Assembly (NCBI RefSeq): GCF_002285435.1
Contig: NZ_NSBT01000024.1
Span: forward strand, 124,001 to 188,000
Source: Actibacterium ureilyticum
GTDB taxonomy: Bacteria; Pseudomonadota; Alphaproteobacteria; Rhodobacterales; Rhodobacteraceae
Direction: 5' to 3'
DNA: 64,000 bases
The translations under genes were made by a program, and so were the position numbers. This document shows positions 44,903 to 53,383 of the stretch, piece by piece (position 1 is the first letter of the stretch; each line of letters starts with the position of its first letter). The notes beneath the pieces are model-generated. The model was not told the origin of the DNA and did no database searches. It saw only the letters and a list, made by a program, of their open reading frames with translations.

Positions 44903-45194
44903 TTGGTGGCTCGGTGAGCGTTTCGCAGGTTCGCTTTGTGTCCCTGCCGGATACAGGTCATGCGCCCGTTCGCGCGGAATAAAGGGGCTTCAGCCCCGCC
45001 GCGCGGTGCCCGACCGCCCCCCGGGCGGGCGCCTTTCACCGGCGCGCTGACATTTGAGCGAAGATGTATTTGGCACCATCAAGCGCACCGCTCAGCCGGA
45101 TGGACGCCCACCCGCGGCCGGGCACCACGCGGCTAAAAGCCGATGTCCGCTTCCGTCCCACACAGCGGTCATAGAAAGCGCCCTGACAGGCCCG
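44903..45194. other. Gene-free stretch with several hairpins between convergent genes
   Basis: 292 bases between the VPLPA-CTERM terminator and the polA stop. It holds a GGGGC-TTCA-GCCCC hairpin (44984-44997), a CCGCCC-CCC-GGGCGG hairpin (45014-45028), and near 45064 a TGTATTTGG that may be a remnant of the dispersed repeat. No convincing gene. Confidence 0.45.
44978..44997 (-). terminator. Candidate polA terminator
   Basis: On the minus strand GGGGC-TGAA-GCCCC is followed by TTTATT. It lies about 200 bases after the polA stop, with no gene between. Confidence 0.4.
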
Positions 45195-47996
45195 TCAATG
45201 CGCCTCGGCCCAATTGGCGCCCTGGCCCGCGTCGACGGTCAGCGGCACGTCCAGTTTCAGCGCCGGTTCGCAGGCCGTTTCCATGACCCTTCGCACCGCC
45301 GCGATGGTGTCGTCGATCGCCGGGGTGTCGACCTCGAACAGCAATTCGTCATGCACCTGCAACAGCATCTTGGCGGGCAGGTCGGCGATGGCATCCGGCA
45401 TGCGGATCATCGCGCGGCGGATCACATCCGCCGCCGTGCCCTGGATGGGCGCGTTGATCGCCGCGCGGCGGGCGAACCCGGCCTGCGGCCCCTTGGCGCC
45501 GATCTCGGGAGTGTGGATGCGCCGCCCGAACAGGGTCTGGACATAGCCGTGCTCCTTGGCGAAGGCGACGGTCGCGTCCATGTATTCCTTGATGCCCGGG
45601 AAGCGTTCGAAATAACGGTCGATGAAGCCCTGCGCCTCGGACCTGGGGATGCGCAGGTTGCGCGCCAGACCGAAGCCCGAGATGCCATAGATCACGCCGA
45701 AATTGATCGCCTTGGCCTGCCGTCGGATCATCGGATCCATGCCTTCGATCGGCACGCCGAACATCTCGGACGCGGTCATGGCGTGGATGTCCTGCCCGTC
45801 GCGGAACGCCTGTTTCAGCGCGTCGATATCGGCCACATGGGCCAGGATGCGCAGCTCGATCTGGCTGTAATCGAGGCTGAGCAGAACCTTGCCTTCGGGC
45901 GCGACGAACGCCTCGCGGATGCGGCGGCCTTCCTCGGTCCGGACGGGGATGTTCTGCAAGTTCGGATCGGTCGAGGCCAAGCGGCCGGTATTCGCCCCGG
46001 TCTGCACGTATGACGTATGCACGCGGCCCGTATCGGGGTTGATGTGGTCCTGCAGCGCGTCGGTATAGGTCGATTTCAGCTTCGACAATTGCCGCCAGTC
46101 CAGCACCCGCGCGGGCAGGTCGTGGCCTTCGGCCGCCAGATCCTCCAACACGTCGGCACCGGTGGCATAGGCACCGGTCTTGCCCTTCTTGCCGCCGGGC
46201 AGGTCCATCTGATCGAACAGGATCTCGCCCAGCTGCTTGGGGCTACCCACGTTGAAGCTTTGCCCGGCCAGCTCGTGAATCTCGGCCTCCAGCCCCGCCA
46301 TTTTCTGGGCAAAGGCGTTGGACATGCGCGACAGCGTATCGCGGTCGACCTGGATGCCCGTCATCTCCATCTGGGCCAGCACCGGCACCAGCGGGCGCTC
46401 CAGCGTTTCATAGACGGTGGTGACGCGGTGTTGATGCAGCTTCGGCTTGAACTGCTGCCACAGGCGCAGGGTGATATCGGCGTCCTCGGCGGCATATTTC
46501 ACCGCATCGTCAATCGGCACCCGGTCAAAGGTGATCGCCGATTTGCCCGTGCCCAGCAGCGATTTGATCGGGATCGGCTCATGCGCCAGATAGCGCTCGG
46601 AAAGCGCATCCATCCCATGCCCGTGCAGCCCGGCATTCAGCGCATAGGACAGCAGCATCGTGTCGTCGATCGGGGCGACATCGATGCCATAGCGCGCCAG
46701 GATCTTGGCGTCGTATTTCATGTTCTGGCCGATCTTCAGCACGCTGGGGTCCTGAAACAGCGGCTTCAGCATATCCAGCGCCTGTTGCAGCGGCATCTGG
46801 CCGTCGACCAGGCTGCCCGAACCGAACAGGTCATCGGCGCCGTCCTTGTGCGCCAGCGGCACATAACAGGCCTGCCCGGGCTCGACCGACAGGCAGATCC
46901 CCACCAGATCGGCGCGCATCTCGTCCAGGCCGGTGGTTTCGGTATCGACGGCGACGTAGCCACGCGCGATGGCCCGGTCGATCCAGACCTGAAGCGCCGC
47001 CGCATCGCGCACGCATTCATAGGCATCCGCATCGAAGGGCAGGCTTTCGGGCAGATCCACGCCCGCGCTTTCGGCGGCGGCCGGGGCATCGGCGATCACC
47101 GGCGCCTCGACCCCCATCGTGTCGGCCACCCGTTTGGTCAGGGTCCGGAACTCCATCTGCGCCAGAAAGGGCATCAAGACCTCGGGGTCGGGCTCGCGCA
47201 TCTCGAGCGTGTCCAGGGTGAAGTCCAGCGCCATCGCGTCGTCCAGCGTCACCAGCTTCTTCGACAGCTCGATCTGGGCGCGGTTGTCGATCAGGGTCTG
47301 GCGGCGCTTGGGCTGCTTGATCTCTTCGGCGCGGTCCAGCAGGTTTTCCAGATCGCCGTATTCGTTGATCAAAAGCGCGGCGGTCTTGATGCCGATCCCC
47401 GGCGCGCCGGGCACGTTGTCGACACTGTCGCCGGCCAGCGCCTGTACGTCGACCACCCGGTCGGGGCCGACGCCGAATTTCTCTTCGACCTGTTCGACGC
47501 CGATGCGCTTGTTCTTCATCGCATCCAGCATCTCGATCCCGTCGCCGACCAGCTGCATCAGGTCCTTGTCACTGCTGATGATGGTCACGCGGCCACCGGC
47601 GGCCTGAGCCTGGCGCGACAGGGTGGCGATGATGTCGTCGGCCTCGAACCCCTCCTGCTCGACGCAGGCGATGTTGAAGGCGCGCGTCGCCTCGCGCGTC
47701 AGCGGGATCTGCGGGCGCAGATCCTCGGGCATCTCATCGCGGTTGGCCTTGTACAGGTCATAGAGGTCATTGCGGAAGGTATGGCTGCCCTTGTCGAACA
47801 CCACAGCCACATGGGTCGGCGCGTCGGGGCCCTTGTTGTCCTCGACCATCTTGAAGATCATGTTGCAGAACCCCGCGACCGCCCCGATGGGCAGCCCGTC
47901 GGATTTCCGCGTCAGCGGCGGCAGCGCATGAAACGCCCTAAAGATGAAGGCCGATCCGTCGATCAGGTGCAAATGGTGGCCCTTGCCAAAGCTCAT
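45195..47996 (-). CDS. polA: DNA polymerase I
   Basis: Fills gaps, removes RNA primers and works in excision repair. The 933-residue protein has all three domains. The 5'-3' exonuclease is at about 6-290 (HLIDGSAFIFRAFHALPP, GFEADDIIATLSRQ, SSDKDLMQLV, GDSVDNVPGAPGIGIKTA). The 3'-5' exonuclease is at about 345-530 (VAVDTETTGLDEM, QNMKYDAKIL). The polymerase is at about 560-930 (LLSLDYSQIELRILAHV, RRQAKAINFGVIYGISGFG, LLQVHDELLFEV). Both exonucleases look intact. Start at 47996 (MSFGKGHHLH) with AAGGA at 7 bases; an ATG 15 bases upstream is the alternative. Single gene, convergent with the VPLPA-CTERM gene. Confidence 0.97.
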   Translation of the reverse strand: MSFGKGHHLHLIDGSAFIFRAFHALPPLTRKSDGLPIGAVAGFCNMIFKMVEDNKGPDAPTHVAVVFDKGSHTFRNDLYDLYKANRDEMPEDLRPQIPLTREATRAFNIACVEQEGFEADDIIATLSRQAQAAGGRVTIISSDKDLMQLVGDGIEMLDAMKNKRIGVEQVEEKFGVGPDRVVDVQALAGDSVDNVPGAPGIGIKTAALLINEYGDLENLLDRAEEIKQPKRRQTLIDNRAQIELSKKLVTLDDAMALDFTLDTLEMREPDPEVLMPFLAQMEFRTLTKRVADTMGVEAPVIADAPAAAESAGVDLPESLPFDADAYECVRDAAALQVWIDRAIARGYVAVDTETTGLDEMRADLVGICLSVEPGQACYVPLAHKDGADDLFGSGSLVDGQMPLQQALDMLKPLFQDPSVLKIGQNMKYDAKILARYGIDVAPIDDTMLLSYALNAGLHGHGMDALSERYLAHEPIPIKSLLGTGKSAITFDRVPIDDAVKYAAEDADITLRLWQQFKPKLHQHRVTTVYETLERPLVPVLAQMEMTGIQVDRDTLSRMSNAFAQKMAGLEAEIHELAGQSFNVGSPKQLGEILFDQMDLPGGKKGKTGAYATGADVLEDLAAEGHDLPARVLDWRQLSKLKSTYTDALQDHINPDTGRVHTSYVQTGANTGRLASTDPNLQNIPVRTEEGRRIREAFVAPEGKVLLSLDYSQIELRILAHVADIDALKQAFRDGQDIHAMTASEMFGVPIEGMDPMIRRQAKAINFGVIYGISGFGLARNLRIPRSEAQGFIDRYFERFPGIKEYMDATVAFAKEHGYVQTLFGRRIHTPEIGAKGPQAGFARRAAINAPIQGTAADVIRRAMIRMPDAIADLPAKMLLQVHDELLFEVDTPAIDDTIAAVRRVMETACEPALKLDVPLTVDAGQGANWAEAH

Positions 47997-48188
47997 CGGA
48001 TGTTCCTTCATTTTGTGCCCCTTTTTGATGCGCCGCGTCCCGCATGGCAAGAGGCTGCGCACACCGCAACCCGCAGGAACCGGCCACGCCGGGAAACAGG
48101 TTGGAAAAAACCCGGACATGGCGCATGTTCACCCTAACATCGGCAGCCCGCCCAACCGCAATCTGCCCCCACAGGGTAAAACGCACTG

Positions 48189-49145
48189 ATGACGCAAGAC
48201 CTCAATCCGCTTCCCGGCAGATCCGCCTTGCCCGGCCTTGCGCTGGTCAAGGGCTATAATCCGACCGTTGATTACATGCGGTTTCTGGCGGCGCTGGTGA
48301 TCGTGCTGTTTCATGCCCACGCGCCCGGCGGGCAGGCTGGCGAAACCGCCGTGGGATATTTCACGCTGGTCATGGTTTGGTTCGCCCTGCATGGCGCCAG
48401 CCGCCACACAGGCCCGTTGGGCCCGGTGCTGCGCAGCCGCTGCATCAAGCTGCTTTACCCCTTCGTCGTGTGGAATCTGATCTATCTGTCCGCCAAGGCT
48501 GCCCAGACCATGGTGTCGGGCGGCTCTTTCTGGGACGAGGTTGCCAAATGGCTGCCACCCGCGGGCAGTTTCGGCCAGCTTTGGTTTCTGCCCTGGGCTG
48601 CGGTGATCAGCGCCGGGATATTCATGGCCGCGCAATCCATCCGGTTCGAGATCCGGACCCCGCAGGCGGCTGCGATCGGCATTGGACTGGCCGCGCTGGT
48701 CACGCTTGGCGCGCTCAGGCTCTGGACCCATGCAGAGCTGCCGCCGTTCCTGGCGCTTTCGGTACTGTACCTGCCATCGGTCGTTGTGGGCATCGTGATC
48801 TTTGCCCTGCGCCACGCCCCGCTTGCGCTGCTGGCCGCAGCGATGGGGACCAGCCTGTTCGGGCTTATGCTGCAACAATTCGGGTATCAGGGTGCGCAGC
48901 AGTTGATCTTTGCCGCGCCGCTGATGGCGCTGTCGCTGTTTCTGCCCACGCCGCGCTTCCGTTGGACCAAGGCGGCGGGCGTGATGTCAATGGACATCTA
49001 TCTGGTCCACCTGCTGAGCATCGCGATCATGAGCGCGACCGTGGGCATTCCCGCCACCCTTTCGGGCAGCATCCTGATCGTGCTGCTGGCCTTTGCCATG
49101 GCGCTGCCGCTGCAGATCCCGATTCTGGGACGCTGGCTGCGCTAG
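48189..49145 (+). CDS. Acyltransferase-3 family membrane protein
   Basis: A 318-residue integral membrane protein with about nine to ten helices. It opens with the family's catalytic segment YMRFLAALVIVLFHAHAP, with the Arg and His needed for acyl transfer, then FVVWNLIYLS, FGQLWFLPWAAVISAGIF and a late VMSMDIYLVHLLSI. Such proteins acetylate or otherwise acylate exported sugars, lipids or lipopolysaccharide. The acceptor is unknown; the nearby GT14 and sulfotransferase genes (50.7-53.3 kb) make a surface glycan plausible. Divergent from polA over 192 bases, in which I see no other gene. Confidence 0.88.
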   Translation: MTQDLNPLPGRSALPGLALVKGYNPTVDYMRFLAALVIVLFHAHAPGGQAGETAVGYFTLVMVWFALHGASRHTGPLGPVLRSRCIKLLYPFVVWNLIYLSAKAAQTMVSGGSFWDEVAKWLPPAGSFGQLWFLPWAAVISAGIFMAAQSIRFEIRTPQAAAIGIGLAALVTLGALRLWTHAELPPFLALSVLYLPSVVVGIVIFALRHAPLALLAAAMGTSLFGLMLQQFGYQGAQQLIFAAPLMALSLFLPTPRFRWTKAAGVMSMDIYLVHLLSIAIMSATVGIPATLSGSILIVLLAFAMALPLQIPILGRWLR

Positions 49146-49146
49146 A

Positions 49147-49329
49147 TCAGTCTTCGGCCTTGGCGAAGCTTTCGTGGATGTATTTCTTGTCGCAATAGCC
49201 GCATTCGACAAAACCCGTGTCATGCGGGATCGACAGCCAGACGCGCGGGTGGCCCAGCGCGCCCTCGCCCCCGTCGCAGGCCACGCGCCAGGTGCTTACG
49301 ATCTCGGTCTCGGGGGCGTCTATGGTCAT
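49147..49329 (-). CDS. Small zinc-finger (zf-CHCC) protein
   Basis: A 60-residue cytoplasmic protein with Cys18, His27, Cys43 and Cys46 ([24 protein letters not shown]), the zf-CHCC pattern of the NDUFS6-like family. In mitochondria the homologue belongs to complex I assembly; the bacterial role is less clear. Start at 49329 with GGAG 8 bases upstream; the longer frame is a shadow. Its stop lies one base after the convergent acyltransferase gene. Confidence 0.9.
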   Translation of the reverse strand: MTIDAPETEIVSTWRVACDGGEGALGHPRVWLSIPHDTGFVECGYCDKKYIHESFAKAED

Positions 49330-49426
49330 CTGGCAGGCTCCGTCTTGGTCCACCCATGGGCGGTGGCATATGGCTGGCGGCCATGATAGCGATTGGGCGC
49401 AGACGGGCAAGACAGAAGGCACCGCG

Positions 49427-50371
49427 ATGACCGGAAATGCGATTGAAATCGAAGGCCTGCGCAAGACCTATGCCGGGTCCGCCGGCACACCCCCGAAAGA
49501 GGCGCTGAAGGGCATCGACCTGAGCATTCCCGCCGGGTCGATCTTTGGCCTGCTGGGGCCGAACGGCGCCGGGAAATCCACGCTGATCAACATCCTGGCC
49601 GGGCTGGTGATCAAAAGCGCGGGCAAGGTGCGGATCTGGGGCTTTGACCAGGACGTGAACCCGCGCCAGTCGCGTGCCGCCATCGGCGTGATGCCGCAGG
49701 AACTGAACATGGACCCGTTCTTTACCCCGCGCGGCGCGCTCGAGGTGCAGGCGGGGCTTTACGGCGTGCCCCGCGCCCAGCGCCGCACCGACGAGATCCT
49801 GCGCCTGATCGGGCTGGAGGACAAGGCCGAGGCCTATGCCCGCACCCTGTCGGGCGGGATGAAGCGGCGGCTTCTGCTGGGCAAGGCGCTGGTCCACCGG
49901 CCGCAGATCCTGGTGCTGGACGAACCCACGGCGGGGGTCGATATCGAGCTGCGCCAGATGCTGTGGTCGAATGTGCGGGCGCTGAACGAACAGGGGATGA
50001 CGATCATCCTGACCACCCATTACCTGGAAGAGGCGCAGGAGATGTGCGACGAGATCGCCATCATCAACCATGGCGAGCTGATCGTGCGCGACAGCACATC
50101 TGCGCTGCTGGGCCGGATGGATGCCAAGACGCTGGTCATCCACCCCGAGGGCGACGTGCCCGCCGATCTGACCCCGCCGCCGGGCGTTCAGATGGACCGC
50201 CGCCCCGACGGCGCGCTGGCCTTCACCTATCACCGGGACCAGATCGGCACCGGCGCGGTGATCGAGGCGTTGCGCGATGCCGGGCTGCGGCTGCGGGACG
50301 TGGCCACGCTGGAACCGGACCTGGAGGACGTTTTCGTCGCCCTGACATCGGATCGTGGCAGCGCGGCCTAG
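49427..50371 (+). CDS. ABC transporter ATP-binding protein (DrrA/CcmA-like, ABC-2 type)
   Basis: A 314-residue ATPase: Walker [13 protein letters not shown] near residue 42, Q-loop GVMPQEL, signature [12 protein letters not shown], Walker [14 protein letters not shown]-loop [14 protein letters not shown]. The C-terminal 80 residues form the DUF4162-like tail of drug or polysaccharide exporters. Start at 49427 behind AAGG. The ABC-2 permease that usually follows is absent: the next gene is HIT on the other strand. It must work with a permease encoded elsewhere. Confidence 0.93.
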   Translation: MTGNAIEIEGLRKTYAGSAGTPPKEALKGIDLSIPAGSIFGLLGPNGAGKSTLINILAGLVIKSAGKVRIWGFDQDVNPRQSRAAIGVMPQELNMDPFFTPRGALEVQAGLYGVPRAQRRTDEILRLIGLEDKAEAYARTLSGGMKRRLLLGKALVHRPQILVLDEPTAGVDIELRQMLWSNVRALNEQGMTIILTTHYLEEAQEMCDEIAIINHGELIVRDSTSALLGRMDAKTLVIHPEGDVPADLTPPPGVQMDRRPDGALAFTYHRDQIGTGAVIEALRDAGLRLRDVATLEPDLEDVFVALTSDRGSAA

Positions 50372-50380
50372 ATACCCCGC

Positions 50381-50761
50381 TCAGGCCGGGGTCAGGATCC
50401 GGCCCAGCGGGCGGCCCGCCAGGATGTGGAAATGCAGATGCGGCACCTCCTGGATCGCATCCTCGCCCGCGTTCGAGATCATGCGGAACCCGCCGCCCCC
50501 CTCGCTGGGTTGAACGCCCATCATCTTGCAGATGGCCCCGATCGTGCGGGTGAAATCCACGATCTCGGCCTCGGTCGCTTCCAGCGCGAAGTGGTCATAG
50601 GAAACATAAGGTCCCTTGGGGATCACCAGCACATGGGTGGGCGTCTGCGGCGCGATATCGCGAAACGCCAGCGAATGTTCGGTTTCCAGCACCGTGTCGT
50701 TCGGGATCTCGCCCCGCAGGATCTTTGCGAACACGTTTTCGGGGTCATAGTCATAGGCCAT
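50381..50761 (-). CDS. HIT-family nucleotide hydrolase/transferase (HinT type)
   Basis: A 126-residue histidine-triad protein. The active-site motif HLHFHILAG is at the C terminus, preceded by FAKILRGEIP, FRDIAPQTPTHVLVIPK and NAGEDAIQEVP, all typical of HinT purine nucleoside phosphoramidases. Start at 50761 behind GAGGA. It lies 8 bases after the glycosyltransferase gene on the same strand, so the two probably share a transcript. Confidence 0.95.
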   Translation of the reverse strand: MAYDYDPENVFAKILRGEIPNDTVLETEHSLAFRDIAPQTPTHVLVIPKGPYVSYDHFALEATEAEIVDFTRTIGAICKMMGVQPSEGGGGFRMISNAGEDAIQEVPHLHFHILAGRPLGRILTPA

Positions 50762-50769
50762 GTCAGTCC

Positions 50770-52347
50770 TCAATCGGCAAAAATATGATCGGTACCTGCG
50801 ATCTCGCGGGTGACCGGAACCGGCAGGCTCAGGAACTCCGAAAGGCGCAGGGCGTTGTCGTCCACGCTGGCGGTTTCGTGCAGGAAGCTGTGGTTGGGAA
50901 AATCCGCCTCGCGGATGCGTTCGCTTTCGAACTTCACATCATAGCGGATCGTCGGCAGCAGCCGCGCCAGTGTGTCGGGCGGGGTCCGGTCGGTCGTCAG
51001 CCCGACGCGGCGCGCATGTCCCAGCAGGTAATCGTCGCTGAATTCGCACTGCACCTCGAGCAGGCGGGTAACACAGCGGTCGGCATAGAAATCCCGCATC
51101 AGGTCCAGATTGCTGGGGTCCATGCAGATCAACAGCCGGTCGGTGTCATAGAAATCGAACAGCATCCGCAGCAGCGCCCGGCGGTGGCGGGTCCGCTTGC
51201 CCAGCGTCGACTGGATACCGCCCAGATCGGGCAGATCGGTGTCCTCTTCGTCGAACAGGTAGTCGATCGACGGCAGGTTGGTCTGCGCGCGCACCTGTTC
51301 GGCCAGCCGCTTGGCCACATGCCATTTCTTGCACGTCACGATCAGCAGCTCGCGCCCCCGGCCCAGGCTGGTCTCGGCCTCCCAGAACCGCTGGGCATAG
51401 CGGCGCCCGACCCGCCCGCGCCCGGTCAGGAACTTGTACAAATCCCGCCCCTCGTCCGAGATCACGAAATCGCGCCGCCCGCTGCCATAGAGGTCGCCCA
51501 GCCGGTCCTTCAGGTCATGGGCCTGGGGCGAGATCTTGCGCGCGAACAGGTAATCCTGGCTCAGCAGCAGGTCGAAATGGTCGTTATAGAACGTGACAGG
51601 CATGCCATAATCGGAAAACATCAGAAAGGTCAGCGTGCGGCTGTTCAGCTCATCCTCGGGGATCAGGTGGCGCACGATGGTCTGAAAGAAGGTCTCGTCC
51701 GGGATCCAGGTGGTGCGAAAGAACCGCAGCACATCGCGCCGCTTGCGGCAGAAATCCAGAACCGCCTCGACCGTGTTGCGGCGCAGGCACCACCACTGGC
51801 TGCCGATCATGATCCGCAGATCCGCGGGCCAGCGCCGCTTTAGCCCCAGCCGCCGCTGCAGGTCCATCGAGGCATAGAACAGGCGCTTGTGCTGACGTTC
51901 GTTGAAGAAATGGCGATAGATCAGACGCTCTTCCTTGATGCCGGTCTTGATCCAGTCCGAGGCGAAGAAATCGAAGCTTTCGATATAGTCGATATCGCGC
52001 GCATCCAGGAAATCATGCACGAATTCCGCCGATTTGATCGGCATGCAATCGCCCGACAGCATGTAGAAATGCGTGGCGGTGGGAAATGCCTGTTCGGCCG
52101 CAATCAGGGCGTTCAGCGTCGCCTGTACCAGCGACCACGCACCCCAGCCGCAGCGCACCCGCTTGTCGGCCAGCACCACGTTGGGATTGTCGGCCAGCGC
52201 CTCCGCGATCTGGCGGAAATCGCCGGGGCTGGCGCTGGCGTCGAAGTGAATCGCCATGAAATCGCCCGCCGCCGTCAACTGCCGCGCCTGCGCGATGACC
52301 GCCTCGGGGTCCTTGTGACACAGCAGGATGAAGCCGATCTTGGCCAT
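50770..52347 (-). CDS. GT14-type (core-2/I-branching) N-acetylglucosaminyltransferase-like protein with DUF5928
   Basis: A 525-residue protein in two parts. Residues 1-260 are a beta-1,6-N-acetylglucosaminyltransferase-like (GT14) domain (IGFILLCHKDPEAVIAQARQL, FMAIHFDASAS, VRCGWGAWSLVQATLNALI, FYMLSGDCMPIKS, GSQWWCLRR, DETFFQTIV). Residues 290-525 match DUF5928 as I recall it from Rhodobacterales. That part has a kinase- or sulfotransferase-like LLIVTCKKWHVAKRLAEQV opening and ends ALRLSEFLSLPVPVTREI. GGAG precedes the ATG. It is divergent from a sulfotransferase, suggesting that both modify the same surface glycan. Confidence 0.88.
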   Translation of the reverse strand: MAKIGFILLCHKDPEAVIAQARQLTAAGDFMAIHFDASASPGDFRQIAEALADNPNVVLADKRVRCGWGAWSLVQATLNALIAAEQAFPTATHFYMLSGDCMPIKSAEFVHDFLDARDIDYIESFDFFASDWIKTGIKEERLIYRHFFNERQHKRLFYASMDLQRRLGLKRRWPADLRIMIGSQWWCLRRNTVEAVLDFCRKRRDVLRFFRTTWIPDETFFQTIVRHLIPEDELNSRTLTFLMFSDYGMPVTFYNDHFDLLLSQDYLFARKISPQAHDLKDRLGDLYGSGRRDFVISDEGRDLYKFLTGRGRVGRRYAQRFWEAETSLGRGRELLIVTCKKWHVAKRLAEQVRAQTNLPSIDYLFDEEDTDLPDLGGIQSTLGKRTRHRRALLRMLFDFYDTDRLLICMDPSNLDLMRDFYADRCVTRLLEVQCEFSDDYLLGHARRVGLTTDRTPPDTLARLLPTIRYDVKFESERIREADFPNHSFLHETASVDDNALRLSEFLSLPVPVTREIAGTDHIFAD

Positions 52348-52478
52348 GACGCTCCGGTGATGCGAATTGGTTGAATACGGTCATAACGTGAACGGTCATT
52401 GAAGATACAGGCATTCTTTGCTTTTTTGTACGCAGCGCCGTTCAGCGCGTGTTGTGAAAGTGATTGGAAGGCGGTGCG

Positions 52479-53297
52479 ATGGGATTTCCGGGCACATGGA
52501 TGACCGAAAGCGAAAGCGTGGTGTACCGCGTGGTGCCGAAATGCGCCTGTTCGACCATCGGACAGATCATGTATTTTTCCGACCATAACCGTTTTTTCGA
52601 CGGCGATATCCACGACGCGACCGACGGGCTGCACAAATGGGCGCTGGACCACAGCCAGAAGCCGATCAGCGACAATGTGCTGGCGCACAAATCCTTCGCC
52701 TTCACCTGTGTGCGCAACCCCTATACCCGGATCCTGTCGTCGTTTTTCGACAAGATCTGCGGCATCCAGCGGAACGGCAAACGCTATCGCGGCAACCTGG
52801 TGCCGCTCTTGATCCAGAAATACGGGATCGAGGTCGGCGATCCCGAAACCGGGTTCGAATTCGACCAGATCAAGAGCTTTCGCCGCTTCCTGCTGTTTGC
52901 CCGCGACACCATGCGCTGGCGCCGCCCGATGGACCCCGACATCCACTGGTCGGCCATGTCGGGCCATGTGTCGACCTTCATCGTCAATGGCGGCCGGTAT
53001 GACCGCATCGTCTGGACCGAGAAATTCAACGACGGCATGCAGGGCGTGCTGGATGCGATCGACACGCCGGTCAAGGTCGACCTGGCCACAATCCCGCGTT
53101 TCAACGAATCCGAAGGCCACGGCCCCAAGCGCGCCCACCCGGTCGAGGACTACTTCGACGACCTGTCGATGCACCTGATATACGAGGTCTACAAACGCGA
53201 TTTCGAGCTGTTCAAATACGATTTCGAAAACCCCGCCAACAAGATGCCGGTGGGCGAGATCGACTTGGACGAGGTTCACGCCAAGCTGGGCGATTAA
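52479..53297 (+). CDS. Sulfotransferase family 2 protein
   Basis: A 272-residue carbohydrate sulfotransferase-like protein that would move sulfate from PAPS to a sugar. The 5'-phosphosulfate loop is VPKCACSTIGQIMYF near residue 20 (Lys, then Cys-Ser-Thr). The 3'-phosphate segment is FTCVRNPYTRILSSFFDKI near 88. No signal peptide or membrane helix, so cytoplasmic. Start at 52479 (MGFPGTWM) behind GGAAGG. The gene is divergent from the GT14/DUF5928 gene with 130 bases between. Sulfated exopolysaccharide fits a marine organism. Confidence 0.9.
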   Translation: MGFPGTWMTESESVVYRVVPKCACSTIGQIMYFSDHNRFFDGDIHDATDGLHKWALDHSQKPISDNVLAHKSFAFTCVRNPYTRILSSFFDKICGIQRNGKRYRGNLVPLLIQKYGIEVGDPETGFEFDQIKSFRRFLLFARDTMRWRRPMDPDIHWSAMSGHVSTFIVNGGRYDRIVWTEKFNDGMQGVLDAIDTPVKVDLATIPRFNESEGHGPKRAHPVEDYFDDLSMHLIYEVYKRDFELFKYDFENPANKMPVGEIDLDEVHAKLGD

Positions 53298-53383
53298 AAA
53301 ACCAGCCCGCCACCGGCCGCCCCGACAAAATCTCGCCTGAATTGTTCGTCACCCTTGCGCCACGCCCCCAGCGCGAGGTTTCG

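Noticed and set aside
46017-48137. 706-codon plus-strand reading frame
   Set aside because: Antisense to polA, which is unmistakable.
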